A stretch of DNA of 64,000 nucleotides, from the NCBI RefSeq assembly GCF_015291625.1, contig NZ_CP030047.1, positions 3,658,001-3,722,000 of the forward strand. Direction: 5' to 3'. Shown one piece after another: positions 19,501-27,689 of the stretch. A program made the translations under genes and the position numbers. Origin of the DNA: Bradyrhizobium sp. CCBAU 53421. GTDB lineage: Bacteria; Pseudomonadota; Alphaproteobacteria; Rhizobiales; Xanthobacteraceae. Positions within the stretch are counted from its first letter, which is position 1. The number at the start of each line of letters is the position of its first letter. The notes beneath the pieces are model-generated. The model made no database searches and was not told the origin of the DNA. It saw only the letters and a program-made list of their open reading frames with translations.

Positions 19501-22500
19501 TACGGCGACACCTCGGCGACGTCCTCAACCCTGACGGGCTCGAATACTTATACCACGAGTGCAAATGGGCTTATCTCGACGCTAACAACATCGACGGGTA
19601 TTACGGACACCAAGGTCGAATTCGCCAATTCAAATGGAAGCTATGAGTGGTCTCGAAACGTGACCGCTGGAAGCGCAGCAGCAACTTACGGCTGGGTAAA
19701 TGGCAGCTCGATCCACAGCGTTGACGCCAACGGCATTGATACCTGGTCATTCCTCGACGGCTACGGCGATCCGCTGACGACGGTCAAGATCGATATCACG
19801 ACTGAGAAGCAGGATATTGCGATCGCGAACGAACTGTTCCAGACGATTCTCGGTCATCCGATGGACGACTCTGAAACAGAGTTCTTCGGACAGTACATCA
19901 AGAACGGCGTCTTCGATCGCGAGCAGCAGGCTTACGATATCGTCGCCGACTCGCAGGAGTACTCAGACAATTACGGAGTAAAGTTCACAGTCAACGGCCA
20001 GGCCGGGGTCCTCTATCAGGGCTTCGATATCTCAGCCGCATTCGAGAATGCTCTCGGTCGCTTGCCCACGGCCGAGGAAATGGCGACGTTTGGTGCGTAC
20101 TTGACTGTGCCGAACTCCGCCGGGAATCCGGAGAATTTCGATGATCTGGCGACGATGGTTGTCGCACTCGCACAGTATGCGACCGATCTCGGTGGCAACG
20201 ATAATCGAACTCAGTCCGATCCCGACGCGCATCTGGTCTCAACCGCGCCTTCCTGGATTAGCCCCGCTTCCAGTGCCGTGCAGATCGGAACCGCTGGCAC
20301 CTACAGCTATAGCAGCACGTTTATCATCGACCTGAACGCGACCACGGCGAAGGGCGTGGCAGCAACCATCAACGGCAGCAACGATATTATCATTGCTGGA
20401 ATGAATAGCAGTCTCACGGTATCAGGATTCAATAACTCGATTGACGATTCCAATGGAACCGCAACGATCGCGACGTCTAACGCTTCGATTCTCATCGAAT
20501 CCGGAGGCATTGCGACGATCTCCGGCAACAATAATCAGATTGCCCAGGTGGGCCCGACTCAGGTCACGTTAACGTCGGGTACGGGGGACGTCATCTATGT
20601 CGGTGCCGGTGACGCAGTACCAAATCCCAACTACGCAGCCTCCTACTCGAGTACGACTGCCTCGAATGCCTCAATCACGTTGGGCTCAGGCATCGGCACT
20701 AGTGCGGCTCACGACCAGGTCTCCGGAAGCGGCGACTCCGTCACGTTGACGGGAAGCGATATCATAGACATCTCTGGCAGTGGCGACGCCATCAATGTGC
20801 TCGGCAGCGGCGACACGATTTCCGTAAGTGGTGCCACCATTTCCGTGGCTGGCGGTCTCAGCGATGTGGTGATCAACGGCAACAACGATGTGGTCACGAT
20901 AGCTGCCGGGTCAATTGTACAGCTGACAGGATCGAGTGATTCTGTCACCCTCGGGAATAGCGATACAGTGAGGCTGAGCACAAGCTCAGTGATTACATCG
21001 CGCGGGTCAAACGACACCGTTACGGTGTCGAACTCTCCCGCGGTTGGCGGACCTGTGGAGACCGTGGCCAACCTGACGGCAACTCACGGCCAGAGCTTTG
21101 CAGGCTCGTCACTGTTCAGCTACAGCGATCCGGTTGGCAGCGCTGCGACGCAATACAGCGTCTGGGATACTGGCGCCGGTGGCGGCTACTTCATGCTGAA
21201 TGGCGTCGCGCTACCGATCAATCAGGGCAACATCATCACGGCCGCGCAGCTATCCCAGTTGACCTACCAGTCCGGCTCGGGAGCCGATACGTTGTGGGTG
21301 CGGGCCAACGACGGATGGGCTTGGGGCGCCTGGTCGAGCAGCTTCACGGTGACGGCGCCGACGGACACAGGGCCCGTGGAGACCGTAGGCAACCTCGGCG
21401 CAACGCACGGCCAGAGCTTTGCCGGCTCTTCACTCTTCACCTATAGTGATCCCTTTGGCAGTCCTGCGACGCAATACACCGTCTACAATAATGGCACTGG
21501 TGGCGGCTATTTCACTCTGAACGGCGTTGCGCTTCCCGTGGGGCAGGGCAATGTCATCACAGCCGCCCAGCTCTCGCAGCTGACCTACCAGTCCGGATCG
21601 GGGACCGATACGTTATGGGTGCGCGCAAATGACGGAACGGTCTTGGGAGCGTGGTCGAACAGCTTCACGGTGACGCCGCCAACGGATACCGGGCCTCAGG
21701 TGCTCGTTTCCAGCTACGCAGTAGCTCACGGCCAGATTATGACACCATCTTCGCTATTCACATACAGCGATCCATTTGGCAGCGCGGCTACTCTGTACGA
21801 CGTGTGGGACACCGGCGGCGGTGGCGCCCATTTCGAGCTGGATGGGGTCGCGCTCCCCGTCAACCAGGAGAACATCATTACGGCCGCGCAACTTTCGCAG
21901 CTGACCTATCAAATTGGTTCAGGTGCAGACACCTTGCAGGTGCGGGCCAATGACGGAACGGTTTGGGGAGCGTGGTCGAGTAAAGGTACGATGACAGGAC
22001 CGACCGACTCGGGGCCCGTGGAGACTGTCGCCAATGTCACCGCAACGCATGGTCAGAGCTTTGCGGGCTCGTCACTGTTCACCTACAGCGATCCATTCGG
22101 CAGCGCGGCCACTCAGTACGATGTGTTTGACACCGGCAGCGGTGGCGGTCATTTCGCGTTGAACGGCGTTGCGCTTGCTCTCAATCAAGACAACATCATC
22201 ACGGCCGCGCAGCTCTCGCAGCTGACCTATCAGTCCGGATCGGGAGCCGACACCTTGTGGGTACGTGCGAACGACGGAACGGTATGGGGAGCCTGGTCAA
22301 ATAAGATCACGGTAACGGCGCCAACAGACGCCGGGCCGGTGGAGACCGTCGCCAATCTGACGGTAGCCCACGGCCAGGCGTTGTCTCCATCATCGCTGTT
22401 CACCTATAGCGATCCACTCGGCAGCGCGGCCACTCAGTACGATGTGTGGGACACCGGCGCCGGTGGGGGTCAGTTCATGTTGAATGGCACGGCGCTACCT

Positions 22501-23661
22501 ACCAATCAGGGCAACATCATCACGGCCGCGCAACTTTCCCAGCTGACCTATCAATCTGGTTCAGGGGCTGACACTCTGTCGGTGCGCGCCAACGACGGGA
22601 CGGTTTGGGGCGCATGGTCGAACAACTTCACGGTGACAGCCCCGACTGACGCCGGGCCCGTAGAGACGGTCGCCAACGTCACGGCAACCCATGGTCAGAG
22701 CTTTGCCGGCTCGTCGTTGTTTACCTACAGCGACCCGTTTGGTAGTCCTGCGACCCAGTACCGTGTTTGGAACACAGGTACCGGTGGAGGACATTTTGTG
22801 TTGAACGGCGTGGCGCTCGCCGCCAACCAAACTGCTACCATCACGGCGGCTCAGCTCGCGGAGCTGACCTATCAGTCCGGCTCGGGCGCGGACACCTTGC
22901 AGGTACGGGCCTACGATGGCACGGTTTGGGGAGCTTGGTCGAACACCTTCACGGTGACGGCTCCGAACGACGCCGGCCCCGTCGAGACGGTAGCCAACAT
23001 CAAGACGACGTCGGGGCAAGTCTTCTCCGCTTCATCGCTATTCACCTATAGCGATCCATTTAGCAGTGCAGCGACCCAATACGATGTGTATGACACCGGC
23101 AGCGGTGGCGGTCATTTCACGCTGAACGGCGCAACGCTCGGTGCCAATCAGGATAATATCGTGACGGCCGCTCAGCTGTCACAAGTGACCTATGTGGCTG
23201 GTCCGGGAACGGATACCCTGTGGGTGCGCGCCAACGACGGAACGGTGTGGGGCGCGTGGTCGAACAGCTTCACGGTAAGCGATCCGACTACAATCGGCGC
23301 GGATGAAACCCTCGAACTCGCATCGGCCAGCTCGGCTGCCATCTCCTTCAAGGCTGCGACCGGGACCTTGAAGCTCGATAACTCGGCGAGTTTCAGCGGA
23401 ACGGTTGCCGGTCTGACCGGACAGGACGGCATCGACTTTTCCGATATTGCATTTGGCTCCATCCAGACACCGAGCTTTCACGGCACCGCTTCTGGTGGTT
23501 CACTGTCCGTGACTGACGGCACTCATGCGGCCAGCATCGCGTTACTCGGCAACTACATGGCGTCAACATTCGCAACTTCGAGCGACGGACATGGCGGAAC
23601 GCTTGTCACCCAGGCGTCAACGATCAATCCGATGCAGATCGCCTCGCCGCAGCACGCATGA
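13528..23661 (+). CDS. Giant repeat protein (3,377 aa) with NlpC/P60 peptidase and adhesin-like repeats
   Basis: Residues 1-160 are an NlpC/P60 cysteine peptidase, with C44 in GIDCSNLV, H101 in FKGHMGIV and H116 in GVGHFFG as the expected triad. A linker follows, then a segment typical of rhizobial RTX-type proteins (VVLDLSGKGVNI) with an EF-hand-like loop DTNHDGSLDSGD near 510. Residues about 570-2090 are Thr/Ser-rich repeats with recurrent NADGS-x-TET and SANGL motifs. A DUF4214-like part (about 2090-2195) precedes beta-roll-like Gly/Ser repeats. Seven 107-residue repeats follow from about 2508, and a C-terminal domain (ATGTLKLDNSASFSG) resembles type I secretion signals of this group. On reading I found no cysteine other than C44. 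It is probably secreted and surface-bound. ATG 13528 (after GAGGACAACT) is preferred over a TTG 12 bases upstream. No secretion ABC gene is in the window. Confidence 0.88.
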   Translation: MADANILSAAQSQFGGGNYVYLSPHGNGTVYVNAASGYGLGIDCSNLVQQSLQAAGYDIKYLATSQIMTSPGTLNPPAAPYYSTVNLSDLQTGDILMFKGHMGIVQDYDPDTGVGHFFGSQTSTGPAVASFSTNGTTVDPSTGRPIYWGNGVQVLGAIEPKTPSNNVQGGDVGTQPGGPIGSTPYFSQTLAADQVLGMPASNTAANVLSSEVANGLTDSSGRWTAPVPYLDQSVAAQQLSLNELPPSLSPTALTDDFQQSALRATDVSFLESTVNPPSANGIDGSSAGSVTLESGTSPVAADFNALGQNWSADTSAMTYGINLALPASPILATETNTQLLSNIGARGLDNLSTTQSSNATTQTAVTTTTANDYVSQDFNALQESVSVTTASSDTGSVGSQSGSTVSDVINTYSNASFSYGGFGDDFSFGPVVLDLSGKGVNITQLSSSNMFFDVTGSGIENQTAWAGAGSGVLFYDPTGAGQLTQANQVIFTDWDPSATSDMQALLDVFDTNHDGSLDSGDTNFGKFFVTVTNADGTQSVQSLASLGITSINLNADASSVSLPDGSAITGETTYTTSSGTTRAAATVSLAADTSGYVVTTTTTSNADGSTTIDNSASNTDGSLDHQRILNTLISSSTSSGVTTTATDKVLTTVNNGGVVVTLQVDNTVASTNGVTTETVTNYSAGTITSTGELTGAGTSGSEKLNSTTTTTTVTSGGTTVTILRDQLGGGWTTQQEVDSTTSTGGPASYVVSNLNPDGSVSDVTSTSVTNGGFTRTVTDLIDGNSALSTTTVDSTVVGSGGTRTETIVASAGTTVTSSVQIVTVTTSNTVTRTTASDLTDGVTLDRTSVAQTVTSSSGSTITQSDSSANGALLDQTITTETPQSSGGLVTSATSSILDNGAFVVSGTEITTISNAGPTQTTTVVNKSADGTLQSESITSTALGSAAKTVTTYATGDGKVSQYEAVTVSGGTTTDTLESLNGDGSMNTEAVTITTSGGLAKTSESDNTGLTSGSAALFDHITTDNTVTSGGTSTETITGYGASTSYKIDEKQIVVTSGGLETIVLSAFTSNSLAGSGTWDRVTTDLITINNGGSVTETTTTTDGAGHILQTVQKNSSANRQNTTTTTTLGTTGLVKQVETVTIESNGTVQDQTVSFDQQGDVLGATVTTTTADGLTRTVQHDVQGQTATAYSSSGLSFDVQTTDTTVINGDGSRAETVNKTSRNGTLLATTTTSSSANGLSITTNANPYATAHYATKTTNTTTLNADGSSTVTAAEYNYNQGLIESSQTVTSAGGLATTVNHDLNGDGVIDQATTDVKTINADGSRTETVTDYTGSAGGVVRDVTTTQSGIIVAGAGLETVVTRQSNGSVSTYQVETILPNAHGVISDTTNYYSSLGGPLLLSTTVTSSANGLSKTKATAVNGDTTTDFQTNDTIVLNADGSQTETVITANRNGLIDERVTTTSANGLSKTTQVDANGAPINLVGPASPVFNLVTTDNTVLNASDGSHTETVTDTNTNGTVFEQTVTTTSADQQSVVTNRYLNETGAISGLDQVETTQTQADGSTIDVTSSYGPTAALVGSVVKTSSGNGLIGTTTFRNGVGATVDIQSNTTTYDANGDGGTLNDLEDADAVNSTTTLTSSVETQTSGNGQAKTTIIALTGALSSSISSNIVAVANASTAISDAGVTTQTTADVIEGVTTDTITTVTSANRLSQTTSTILAGDLSAFIVQQSTTALDGSQSRITSYYDPAATSLLLEQTAINISYDGRTTTTTRQTAYDQLNQSIINDTSNDPGDTGTYTPTFSTAYNVETDTYVENADGSTTETLSGTGSFGAPAFQQVETVATNADASKTTTVQDYDGVGVLGRQAAAEISANGLVQGFAFSTTGQDSAANLKLAAAELVNGTAVLPALVGGDIIGVDSTTLNADGSKTELIETGYGNSLGNLRSKTVITTSANGLVTTTDVDNDGNGIYEQIDTTTKAPDGSSVSVYDYYGDTSATSSTLTGSNTYTTSANGLISTLTTSTGITDTKVEFANSNGSYEWSRNVTAGSAAATYGWVNGSSIHSVDANGIDTWSFLDGYGDPLTTVKIDITTEKQDIAIANELFQTILGHPMDDSETEFFGQYIKNGVFDREQQAYDIVADSQEYSDNYGVKFTVNGQAGVLYQGFDISAAFENALGRLPTAEEMATFGAYLTVPNSAGNPENFDDLATMVVALAQYATDLGGNDNRTQSDPDAHLVSTAPSWISPASSAVQIGTAGTYSYSSTFIIDLNATTAKGVAATINGSNDIIIAGMNSSLTVSGFNNSIDDSNGTATIATSNASILIESGGIATISGNNNQIAQVGPTQVTLTSGTGDVIYVGAGDAVPNPNYAASYSSTTASNASITLGSGIGTSAAHDQVSGSGDSVTLTGSDIIDISGSGDAINVLGSGDTISVSGATISVAGGLSDVVINGNNDVVTIAAGSIVQLTGSSDSVTLGNSDTVRLSTSSVITSRGSNDTVTVSNSPAVGGPVETVANLTATHGQSFAGSSLFSYSDPVGSAATQYSVWDTGAGGGYFMLNGVALPINQGNIITAAQLSQLTYQSGSGADTLWVRANDGWAWGAWSSSFTVTAPTDTGPVETVGNLGATHGQSFAGSSLFTYSDPFGSPATQYTVYNNGTGGGYFTLNGVALPVGQGNVITAAQLSQLTYQSGSGTDTLWVRANDGTVLGAWSNSFTVTPPTDTGPQVLVSSYAVAHGQIMTPSSLFTYSDPFGSAATLYDVWDTGGGGAHFELDGVALPVNQENIITAAQLSQLTYQIGSGADTLQVRANDGTVWGAWSSKGTMTGPTDSGPVETVANVTATHGQSFAGSSLFTYSDPFGSAATQYDVFDTGSGGGHFALNGVALALNQDNIITAAQLSQLTYQSGSGADTLWVRANDGTVWGAWSNKITVTAPTDAGPVETVANLTVAHGQALSPSSLFTYSDPLGSAATQYDVWDTGAGGGQFMLNGTALPTNQGNIITAAQLSQLTYQSGSGADTLSVRANDGTVWGAWSNNFTVTAPTDAGPVETVANVTATHGQSFAGSSLFTYSDPFGSPATQYRVWNTGTGGGHFVLNGVALAANQTATITAAQLAELTYQSGSGADTLQVRAYDGTVWGAWSNTFTVTAPNDAGPVETVANIKTTSGQVFSASSLFTYSDPFSSAATQYDVYDTGSGGGHFTLNGATLGANQDNIVTAAQLSQVTYVAGPGTDTLWVRANDGTVWGAWSNSFTVSDPTTIGADETLELASASSAAISFKAATGTLKLDNSASFSGTVAGLTGQDGIDFSDIAFGSIQTPSFHGTASGGSLSVTDGTHAASIALLGNYMASTFATSSDGHGGTLVTQASTINPMQIASPQHA
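15240..19790 (+). repeat. Thr/Ser-rich degenerate tandem repeats in the giant gene
   Basis: About 1,500 residues made of divergent units with recurring SANGLS-x-TT and VLNADGSQTET elements, separated by DxNGDG-like turns. The DNA is rich in acg/acc codons. The units differ in length and sequence, unlike the later 321-bp array, so they are old. The NGDG turns may bind calcium. Confidence 0.75.
21049..23295 (+). repeat. Seven tandem 321-bp (107-residue) repeats
   Basis: Units begin at 21049, 21370, 21691, 22012, 22333, 22654 and 22975, each marked by a G-P-(V/Q)-(E/L)-(T/V)-V start, and are exactly 321 bp apart. Each contains SSLFTYSDPFGS, GGHF-x-LNGVAL, ITAAQLSQLTYQSG and GTVWGAWSN elements. 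Length is kept without any indel while the sequence varies, so the fold, probably a beta-sandwich adhesin module, is under constraint. Confidence 0.92.
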
Positions 23662-23944
23662 GATCTATCGGGCTGTTGAGAAAATTCACAAGCCGGGAGG
23701 TGGTAGTGTCCACCTCTGCCAAAATCAACTTGAGGGACAAGGGGTTAGCCGGTTCCTGCGCCGACAACCACATCAAGAACCTCTTCTCCCTGGTCCGCGT
23801 TCGGACCCCGCATGGAAACAAGACGAGGGTGAAAGCAGGCAGGCAAGTTACGGCCCTATTGCGGGGCTTGAAGCCCGTCCCGGCGGTGGTCGCGCTACGG
23901 CGGGTGGATTGCCAAGACCGATTCAAGGTAATTCAATAGCCAGA

Positions 23945-24568
23945 ATGAAGATCGGTATCCAGTGTCCGCCATCGATGATCCCGCACTTGGAGCTAATCCA
24001 GCGCGGTGAGTATGACGTCGCTTACAATCATCCCCGTCCGATCATTCTCGACGTCGGCGCGAATGTCGGCGGCTTCGCTATTTGGGCGGTCAAGCGTTGG
24101 CCCGGCTGCGAGATCTATTGCTACGAACCATTGCCGGACAATTTCGCGATGCTGGAACCAAATGTTGGCACTCTTAGAGATTCTCGGGTCTCGAGTGGCA
24201 TCCATGTTCACAACTTCGCCGTTGGCGACCCAACGCACACTCGAATGTTTCTGGGCAAGAACAATTGCGGCGAGGCGAGTTTCTTCGACCTGGGAGAACA
24301 GGCGGGAAGCTCAGTCACAGTGGTCACAAGGCCGCCGGAGGTCATGCCGCCGGCACAGATCCTGAAAATCGACACCGAAGGGTGCGAAATTGAAATTCTG
24401 TCGGGGCTGAGATCGATCGACTACGACGTCGTTCTGCTGGAATACCACTCCGAACGGAACCGGCGAGAGGCCGATTTGCTGCTGCGCGACTATGCGCTGG
24501 TCGGCGGCTACGCGCGCAACTTTCATAGGGGCATTCTCAAATACATGCATTCGCGGCTGATCGCGTGA
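23945..24568 (+). CDS. FkbM family SAM-dependent methyltransferase
   Basis: A 207-residue class I methyltransferase of the FkbM type. SAM motif I is IILDVGANVGGFAIWA (about residues 33-48); the acidic residue of motif II is in EIYCYEPLPDNF; and the family motif ILKIDTEGCEIEIL lies near 140-153, followed by VVLLEYH. FkbM enzymes O-methylate hydroxyls on polyketides and, in rhizobia, often surface glycans. ATG 23945 is chosen because the fold begins right after it; the ribosome site is weak. It lies 283 bp downstream of the giant gene, in the same direction, and before a glycosyltransferase-like gene. Confidence 0.88.
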   Translation: MKIGIQCPPSMIPHLELIQRGEYDVAYNHPRPIILDVGANVGGFAIWAVKRWPGCEIYCYEPLPDNFAMLEPNVGTLRDSRVSSGIHVHNFAVGDPTHTRMFLGKNNCGEASFFDLGEQAGSSVTVVTRPPEVMPPAQILKIDTEGCEIEILSGLRSIDYDVVLLEYHSERNRREADLLLRDYALVGGYARNFHRGILKYMHSRLIA

Positions 24569-24775
24569 TCTGAACAGTTGGGCTGGTTGGACCGGTTAAC
24601 CTATGAACCACGTCGAGACTTCCGCCCTGGTGTCACCAGACTAGCGTCGATTTTGGCATGCATTGCCGCGTCCGGAGTAGTCCTAAGAGCTTGCGGTGCG
24701 GAGGACCATCGGACATGGTGTTCGCAGGGGGAAATCCTCTGCGGTCCCGCCCTGTAGACTGGGACGAGTCAGCGC

Positions 24776-24955
24776 ATGGTGGTGGTAGGCGCAATAACCG
24801 ATCTCCACCTAACTGGTGCCTCATTGCAGGTCTTCCTCATAGTTGCGGCATCGAGATATTTGGAGCTGCAGCAGAGCGTCTTCGACATGCTTAGCCAAAG
24901 CGCGCTCACCATCGCGCGATCGCTTTCCTGCTTGCGATCCCGTACGGTAGGCTGA
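24776..24955 (+). CDS. Possible small protein (59 aa)
   Basis: The frame from ATG 24776 reads as an acceptable small protein with two helical stretches (SLQVFLIVAASRYLEL and FDMLSQSALTIARSL). The ribosome site is weak and the family is not recognised. It may be a decayed fragment. The rest of 24569-25063 shows no gene. Confidence 0.3.
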   Translation: MVVVGAITDLHLTGASLQVFLIVAASRYLELQQSVFDMLSQSALTIARSLSCLRSRTVG

Positions 24956-25063
24956 TGTAATTGCGGTGGAAGCGAGGTCGAATATCTCTGAAAGGTCGCG
25001 TCGTTCGGCGCTCCTTGATTGCGCGTCGATGTCGCGCTTGACTGGTTATTTTTGGGAGGTGAC

Positions 25064-25825
25064 ATGGAAGCGCTTGGAGCAACTCGTATCGTTGTGCTGA
25101 CACCTTGCTTTGGCGGACAGGTAACAAGTCTCTATGCCGGGTCCGTATTCAAATTGCATTTGGCTTGCCAGGCTCGAGGCATCGAGTTTAGATGGAAAAT
25201 GGTAGGGGGGGATGCGCTGATCACGCGAGCAAGGGCCGAGATGATCAGGACCTTCCTCGACATCCCGGAAGCGACGCATGCACTATTCATTGATGCCGAT
25301 ATCGGCTTTGAACCGGAGCAAGCGTTCCGGCTTTTGGATCTGAATGTTGACGTAGCTGCAGCTGCGTACCCCGCAAAGGTGCTCGACTTCCAAAAACTGC
25401 ACAGAGCTGTCGCGTCGAATCGATCAAAGCTAGAATCGGCCTCGTTGGAGTATGTCGTTGCTTGGCACGATCGTGGCGCAGTTTCATCTCAACGGAAGGG
25501 CTTTGCACGTGTGCGTTTCGCTGGAACAGGGTTTTTGCTCCTGCGCCGCGCAATGATAGAAAAAATGTGCACTGCCTATCCACAGCTGCAATACAAGGTA
25601 ACGCACAACCTGAGGCCAGATGGCCACGATGTAGAAAAGGCAAATCGGTTCGCGCTGTTCGATCCGATAATCGAGAAGGACACGGGCGAATACCTCTCCG
25701 AAGACTTTGCCTTTTGTAAGCGTTGGACGGATATTGGTGGTGAAATCTGGATGGATATGAGCAGCCGTCTTGATCATTTGGGTCAATTCAAGTTTCAGGG
25801 GGATTTGTCGACCCAGTTCGCATAG
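25064..25825 (+). CDS. Glycosyltransferase-like protein (GT-A fold, family 2-like)
   Basis: A 253-residue protein beginning IVVLTPCFGGQVTSLY, then ITRARAEMIRTFLD, a DXD-type metal/nucleotide-sugar motif in HALFIDADIGFEPE near residue 85, and EDFAFCKRW near residue 220, matching the acceptor-side (E/D)D-x-x-F-x-x-R region of GT-A enzymes. It should transfer a sugar from a nucleotide donor in the cytoplasm. ATG 25064 follows GGGAGGTGAC, an excellent ribosome site. With the FkbM gene just before it, it may decorate the Ser/Thr-rich giant protein or a surface glycan; that link is inferred from position. Confidence 0.75.
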   Translation: MEALGATRIVVLTPCFGGQVTSLYAGSVFKLHLACQARGIEFRWKMVGGDALITRARAEMIRTFLDIPEATHALFIDADIGFEPEQAFRLLDLNVDVAAAAYPAKVLDFQKLHRAVASNRSKLESASLEYVVAWHDRGAVSSQRKGFARVRFAGTGFLLLRRAMIEKMCTAYPQLQYKVTHNLRPDGHDVEKANRFALFDPIIEKDTGEYLSEDFAFCKRWTDIGGEIWMDMSSRLDHLGQFKFQGDLSTQFA

Positions 25826-26766
25826 TCAATGCGAACAATATCCAGCACTCGGAGGGCTGCATAAATGAGGATTGCCCAAGTCCCAGCGCAAAACAACACG
25901 ACAGCACGCCACGTGTTGGCCCTGAATCGATTTCGCCATTTGATGAGCTCGGATGCGCAACCACTGAAGCAGCGACCGCGGACGACACCGATCATCTGGC
26001 CGTAGCTGTCGAACCGGAATTGGGAGCGATGTTTTCGGATGTAGTTGATTTGACGTTGCGATGGATGCAGTTGTCATGCCGCCAATAGACACAAGCTCAT
26101 GCGCGTCGGCCAATCGGCATCATGTACCACGCGGAAAGTGACACCCCGATAGACTGCACCCGCGACACTTTCCAATATCAGCAGAATACCCCGGCCCACG
26201 CCGAAAGGAGAGCAGTCGGTCGAGCCCCACATCGCGCCAGCGCGAGCTCTTCGGAGCTGCATTCACGATCGTGGTGACGTCTGCCGCGGCCGGTCGCGCC
26301 TTCGATTTCGTGGTGACCGGCGCGACCTATAGTCTCTTCGGTCTGGCATATGCGGACGCGGACTGGCCGAGTCGTCCACCCGTACGCAATTGGGTTCAAG
26401 GAACCCATTCTGCCGGCTACGACAATGACCTCGTCCAAGCGTGTCTTTCCACTCTACCACGCTTACCGCTGGCTATGTCGCTATGTCGGGCTGCAAGAAA
26501 GCCAAGGTGCAGGATCGATGCGTCAGCGGGAGTCAGAGCGTGCCATTAAAGCCGGAGACAGGTTGCTGGCTGCCGCGGCGAACTGCTCGCACCATACGTC
26601 GAAGTTATCCTGCCGGCGAAGGGCGGGCGATCGTGCTGGACAGCACTGTGCTTCTGCCGCCGCCGGCGATCCCGACTGGCTGGAGAACGCCCCTCGCACC
26701 CTGACGACAAGGCTCCTCCTTGATCCTTACGCTATCGCATTTGTCGTTCTGCAGGTCCGTTGACCA
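25826..26766. other. Degenerate region left of the IS66 element
   Basis: Short overlapping frames on both strands look like decayed coding DNA. A minus-strand frame at 25795-25995 would give a 66-residue peptide with one hydrophobic segment (VVLFCAGTWAILIYAAL), and another at 26074-26262 has VGRGILLILESVAGAVY. Neither has a clear ribosome site. Nothing here is supported as a functional gene. Confidence 0.35.
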
Positions 26767-26774
26767 GATTGAAC
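26767..26774. repeat. Left 8-bp target-site duplication of IS66 element
   Basis: GATTGAAC directly before the left end; an identical copy follows the right end at 29928-29935. Eight bases is the standard IS66 duplication length. Confidence 0.92.
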
Positions 26775-26863
26775 GATAGCGGTACGACGCCCCCACCTCG
26801 TTTAGGTGGACGGGATGAGCGAGACTCGCGCGTGGATTTGACAACGCGAGGGACGCTCATTCC

Positions 26864-27286
26864 ATGCATCAAGACAGACATCAAGACAGGCATGATGCCG
26901 CCTCCTATCAGCGGATCGAGGTGATCACGCGGGAGAGGCGACGGCGCAGTTGGAGCGATGCGGAGAAGGCGCGGATCGTGGCCGAGAGCGCCGATCCGGA
27001 GACGAGCATTTCCGAGGTGGCTCGACGCAACGGAGTCAACCGGGGACTGCTCAGTGTGTGGCGGCGCCAGGCGCGGCTCGCGTCGAGCGAAGCGCCGCAG
27101 TTCGTGCAAGTCAGGCTCGACGCCGCCGTCGAGGCGCAGCCGAACGCGATCGATAAGGCGCATGTTCCGGTGAGTCCGGCGGAGCGGATCGAGGTGATGA
27201 TCGCCGGTGCGACGGTGCGCGTGCCTGTCGGCGTCGACGCCGCGACGCTGGAGCGCGTGCTGGCGGCGGTGAGGTCGACGCGATGA
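26864..27286 (+). CDS. tnpA: IS66 accessory transposase TnpA
   Basis: A 140-residue protein with the IS66 OrfA helix-turn-helix: RRSWSDAEKARIVAESA, then TSISEVARRNGVNRGLLSVWRRQ. Its C-terminal helix (GVDAATLERVLAAVR) ends just as tnpB begins. It binds DNA and is needed for IS66 transposition together with TnpB and TnpC. The stop overlaps the start of tnpB by 4 bp. Confidence 0.92.
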   Translation: MHQDRHQDRHDAASYQRIEVITRERRRRSWSDAEKARIVAESADPETSISEVARRNGVNRGLLSVWRRQARLASSEAPQFVQVRLDAAVEAQPNAIDKAHVPVSPAERIEVMIAGATVRVPVGVDAATLERVLAAVRSTR

Positions 27287-27639
27287 TCTCGTTTGGTCCA
27301 ATGGTCCGTGTGTTTGTCGCGACGCAGCCGATTGACTTTCGCAAAGGCGTTCATGGTCTGGTCGCGCTGATAGCGGAGGGATTAGGCGGCAAGCCCTACA
27401 GCGGCGACGTTTATGGCTTCCGATCGAAGCGATCGGATCGTTTGAAGCTACTGGTTTTTGACGGCTCGGGAATGGTTCTAGCGACGAAGTGGCTCGAGAA
27501 TGGGGGCTTCGCCTGGCCACCTGTTCGCGAGGGTACGATGCCGGTGACGGGGGCGCAACTGGCGATGCTGATTGAAGGTCTTGCGGAGTGGTCGCGTGTG
27601 GTCCCGAAGGTGACGAAGCGGCCGACGAAAGTTGCCTGA
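27283..27639 (+). CDS. tnpB: IS66 accessory protein TnpB
   Basis: A 118-residue protein with the family core: VRVFVATQPIDFRKGVHGL at the N-terminus, YGFRSKRSDRLKLLVFD, then a GF-x-WP-type segment (GGFAWPPV). It is the standard IS66 OrfB helper, unrelated to the IS200/IS605 TnpB nucleases. The start overlaps tnpA; tnpC begins 50 bp after its stop. Complete and of normal length. Confidence 0.94.
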   Translation: MISFGPMVRVFVATQPIDFRKGVHGLVALIAEGLGGKPYSGDVYGFRSKRSDRLKLLVFDGSGMVLATKWLENGGFAWPPVREGTMPVTGAQLAMLIEGLAEWSRVVPKVTKRPTKVA

Positions 27640-27689
27640 ATCGTCTTGTTTTGCTGGCGATTGCGAGTGTGTTCGTGTAGCTCTGCGAT

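Noticed and set aside
15240..23295. CRISPR-like or non-coding tandem repeat array
   Set aside because: The repeats are in one open frame, are multiples of three and vary as protein modules do.
26271..26763. Overlapping plus-strand ORFs left of the IS66 element
   Set aside because: No ribosome site, no motif and conflicting frames; at best a relic.
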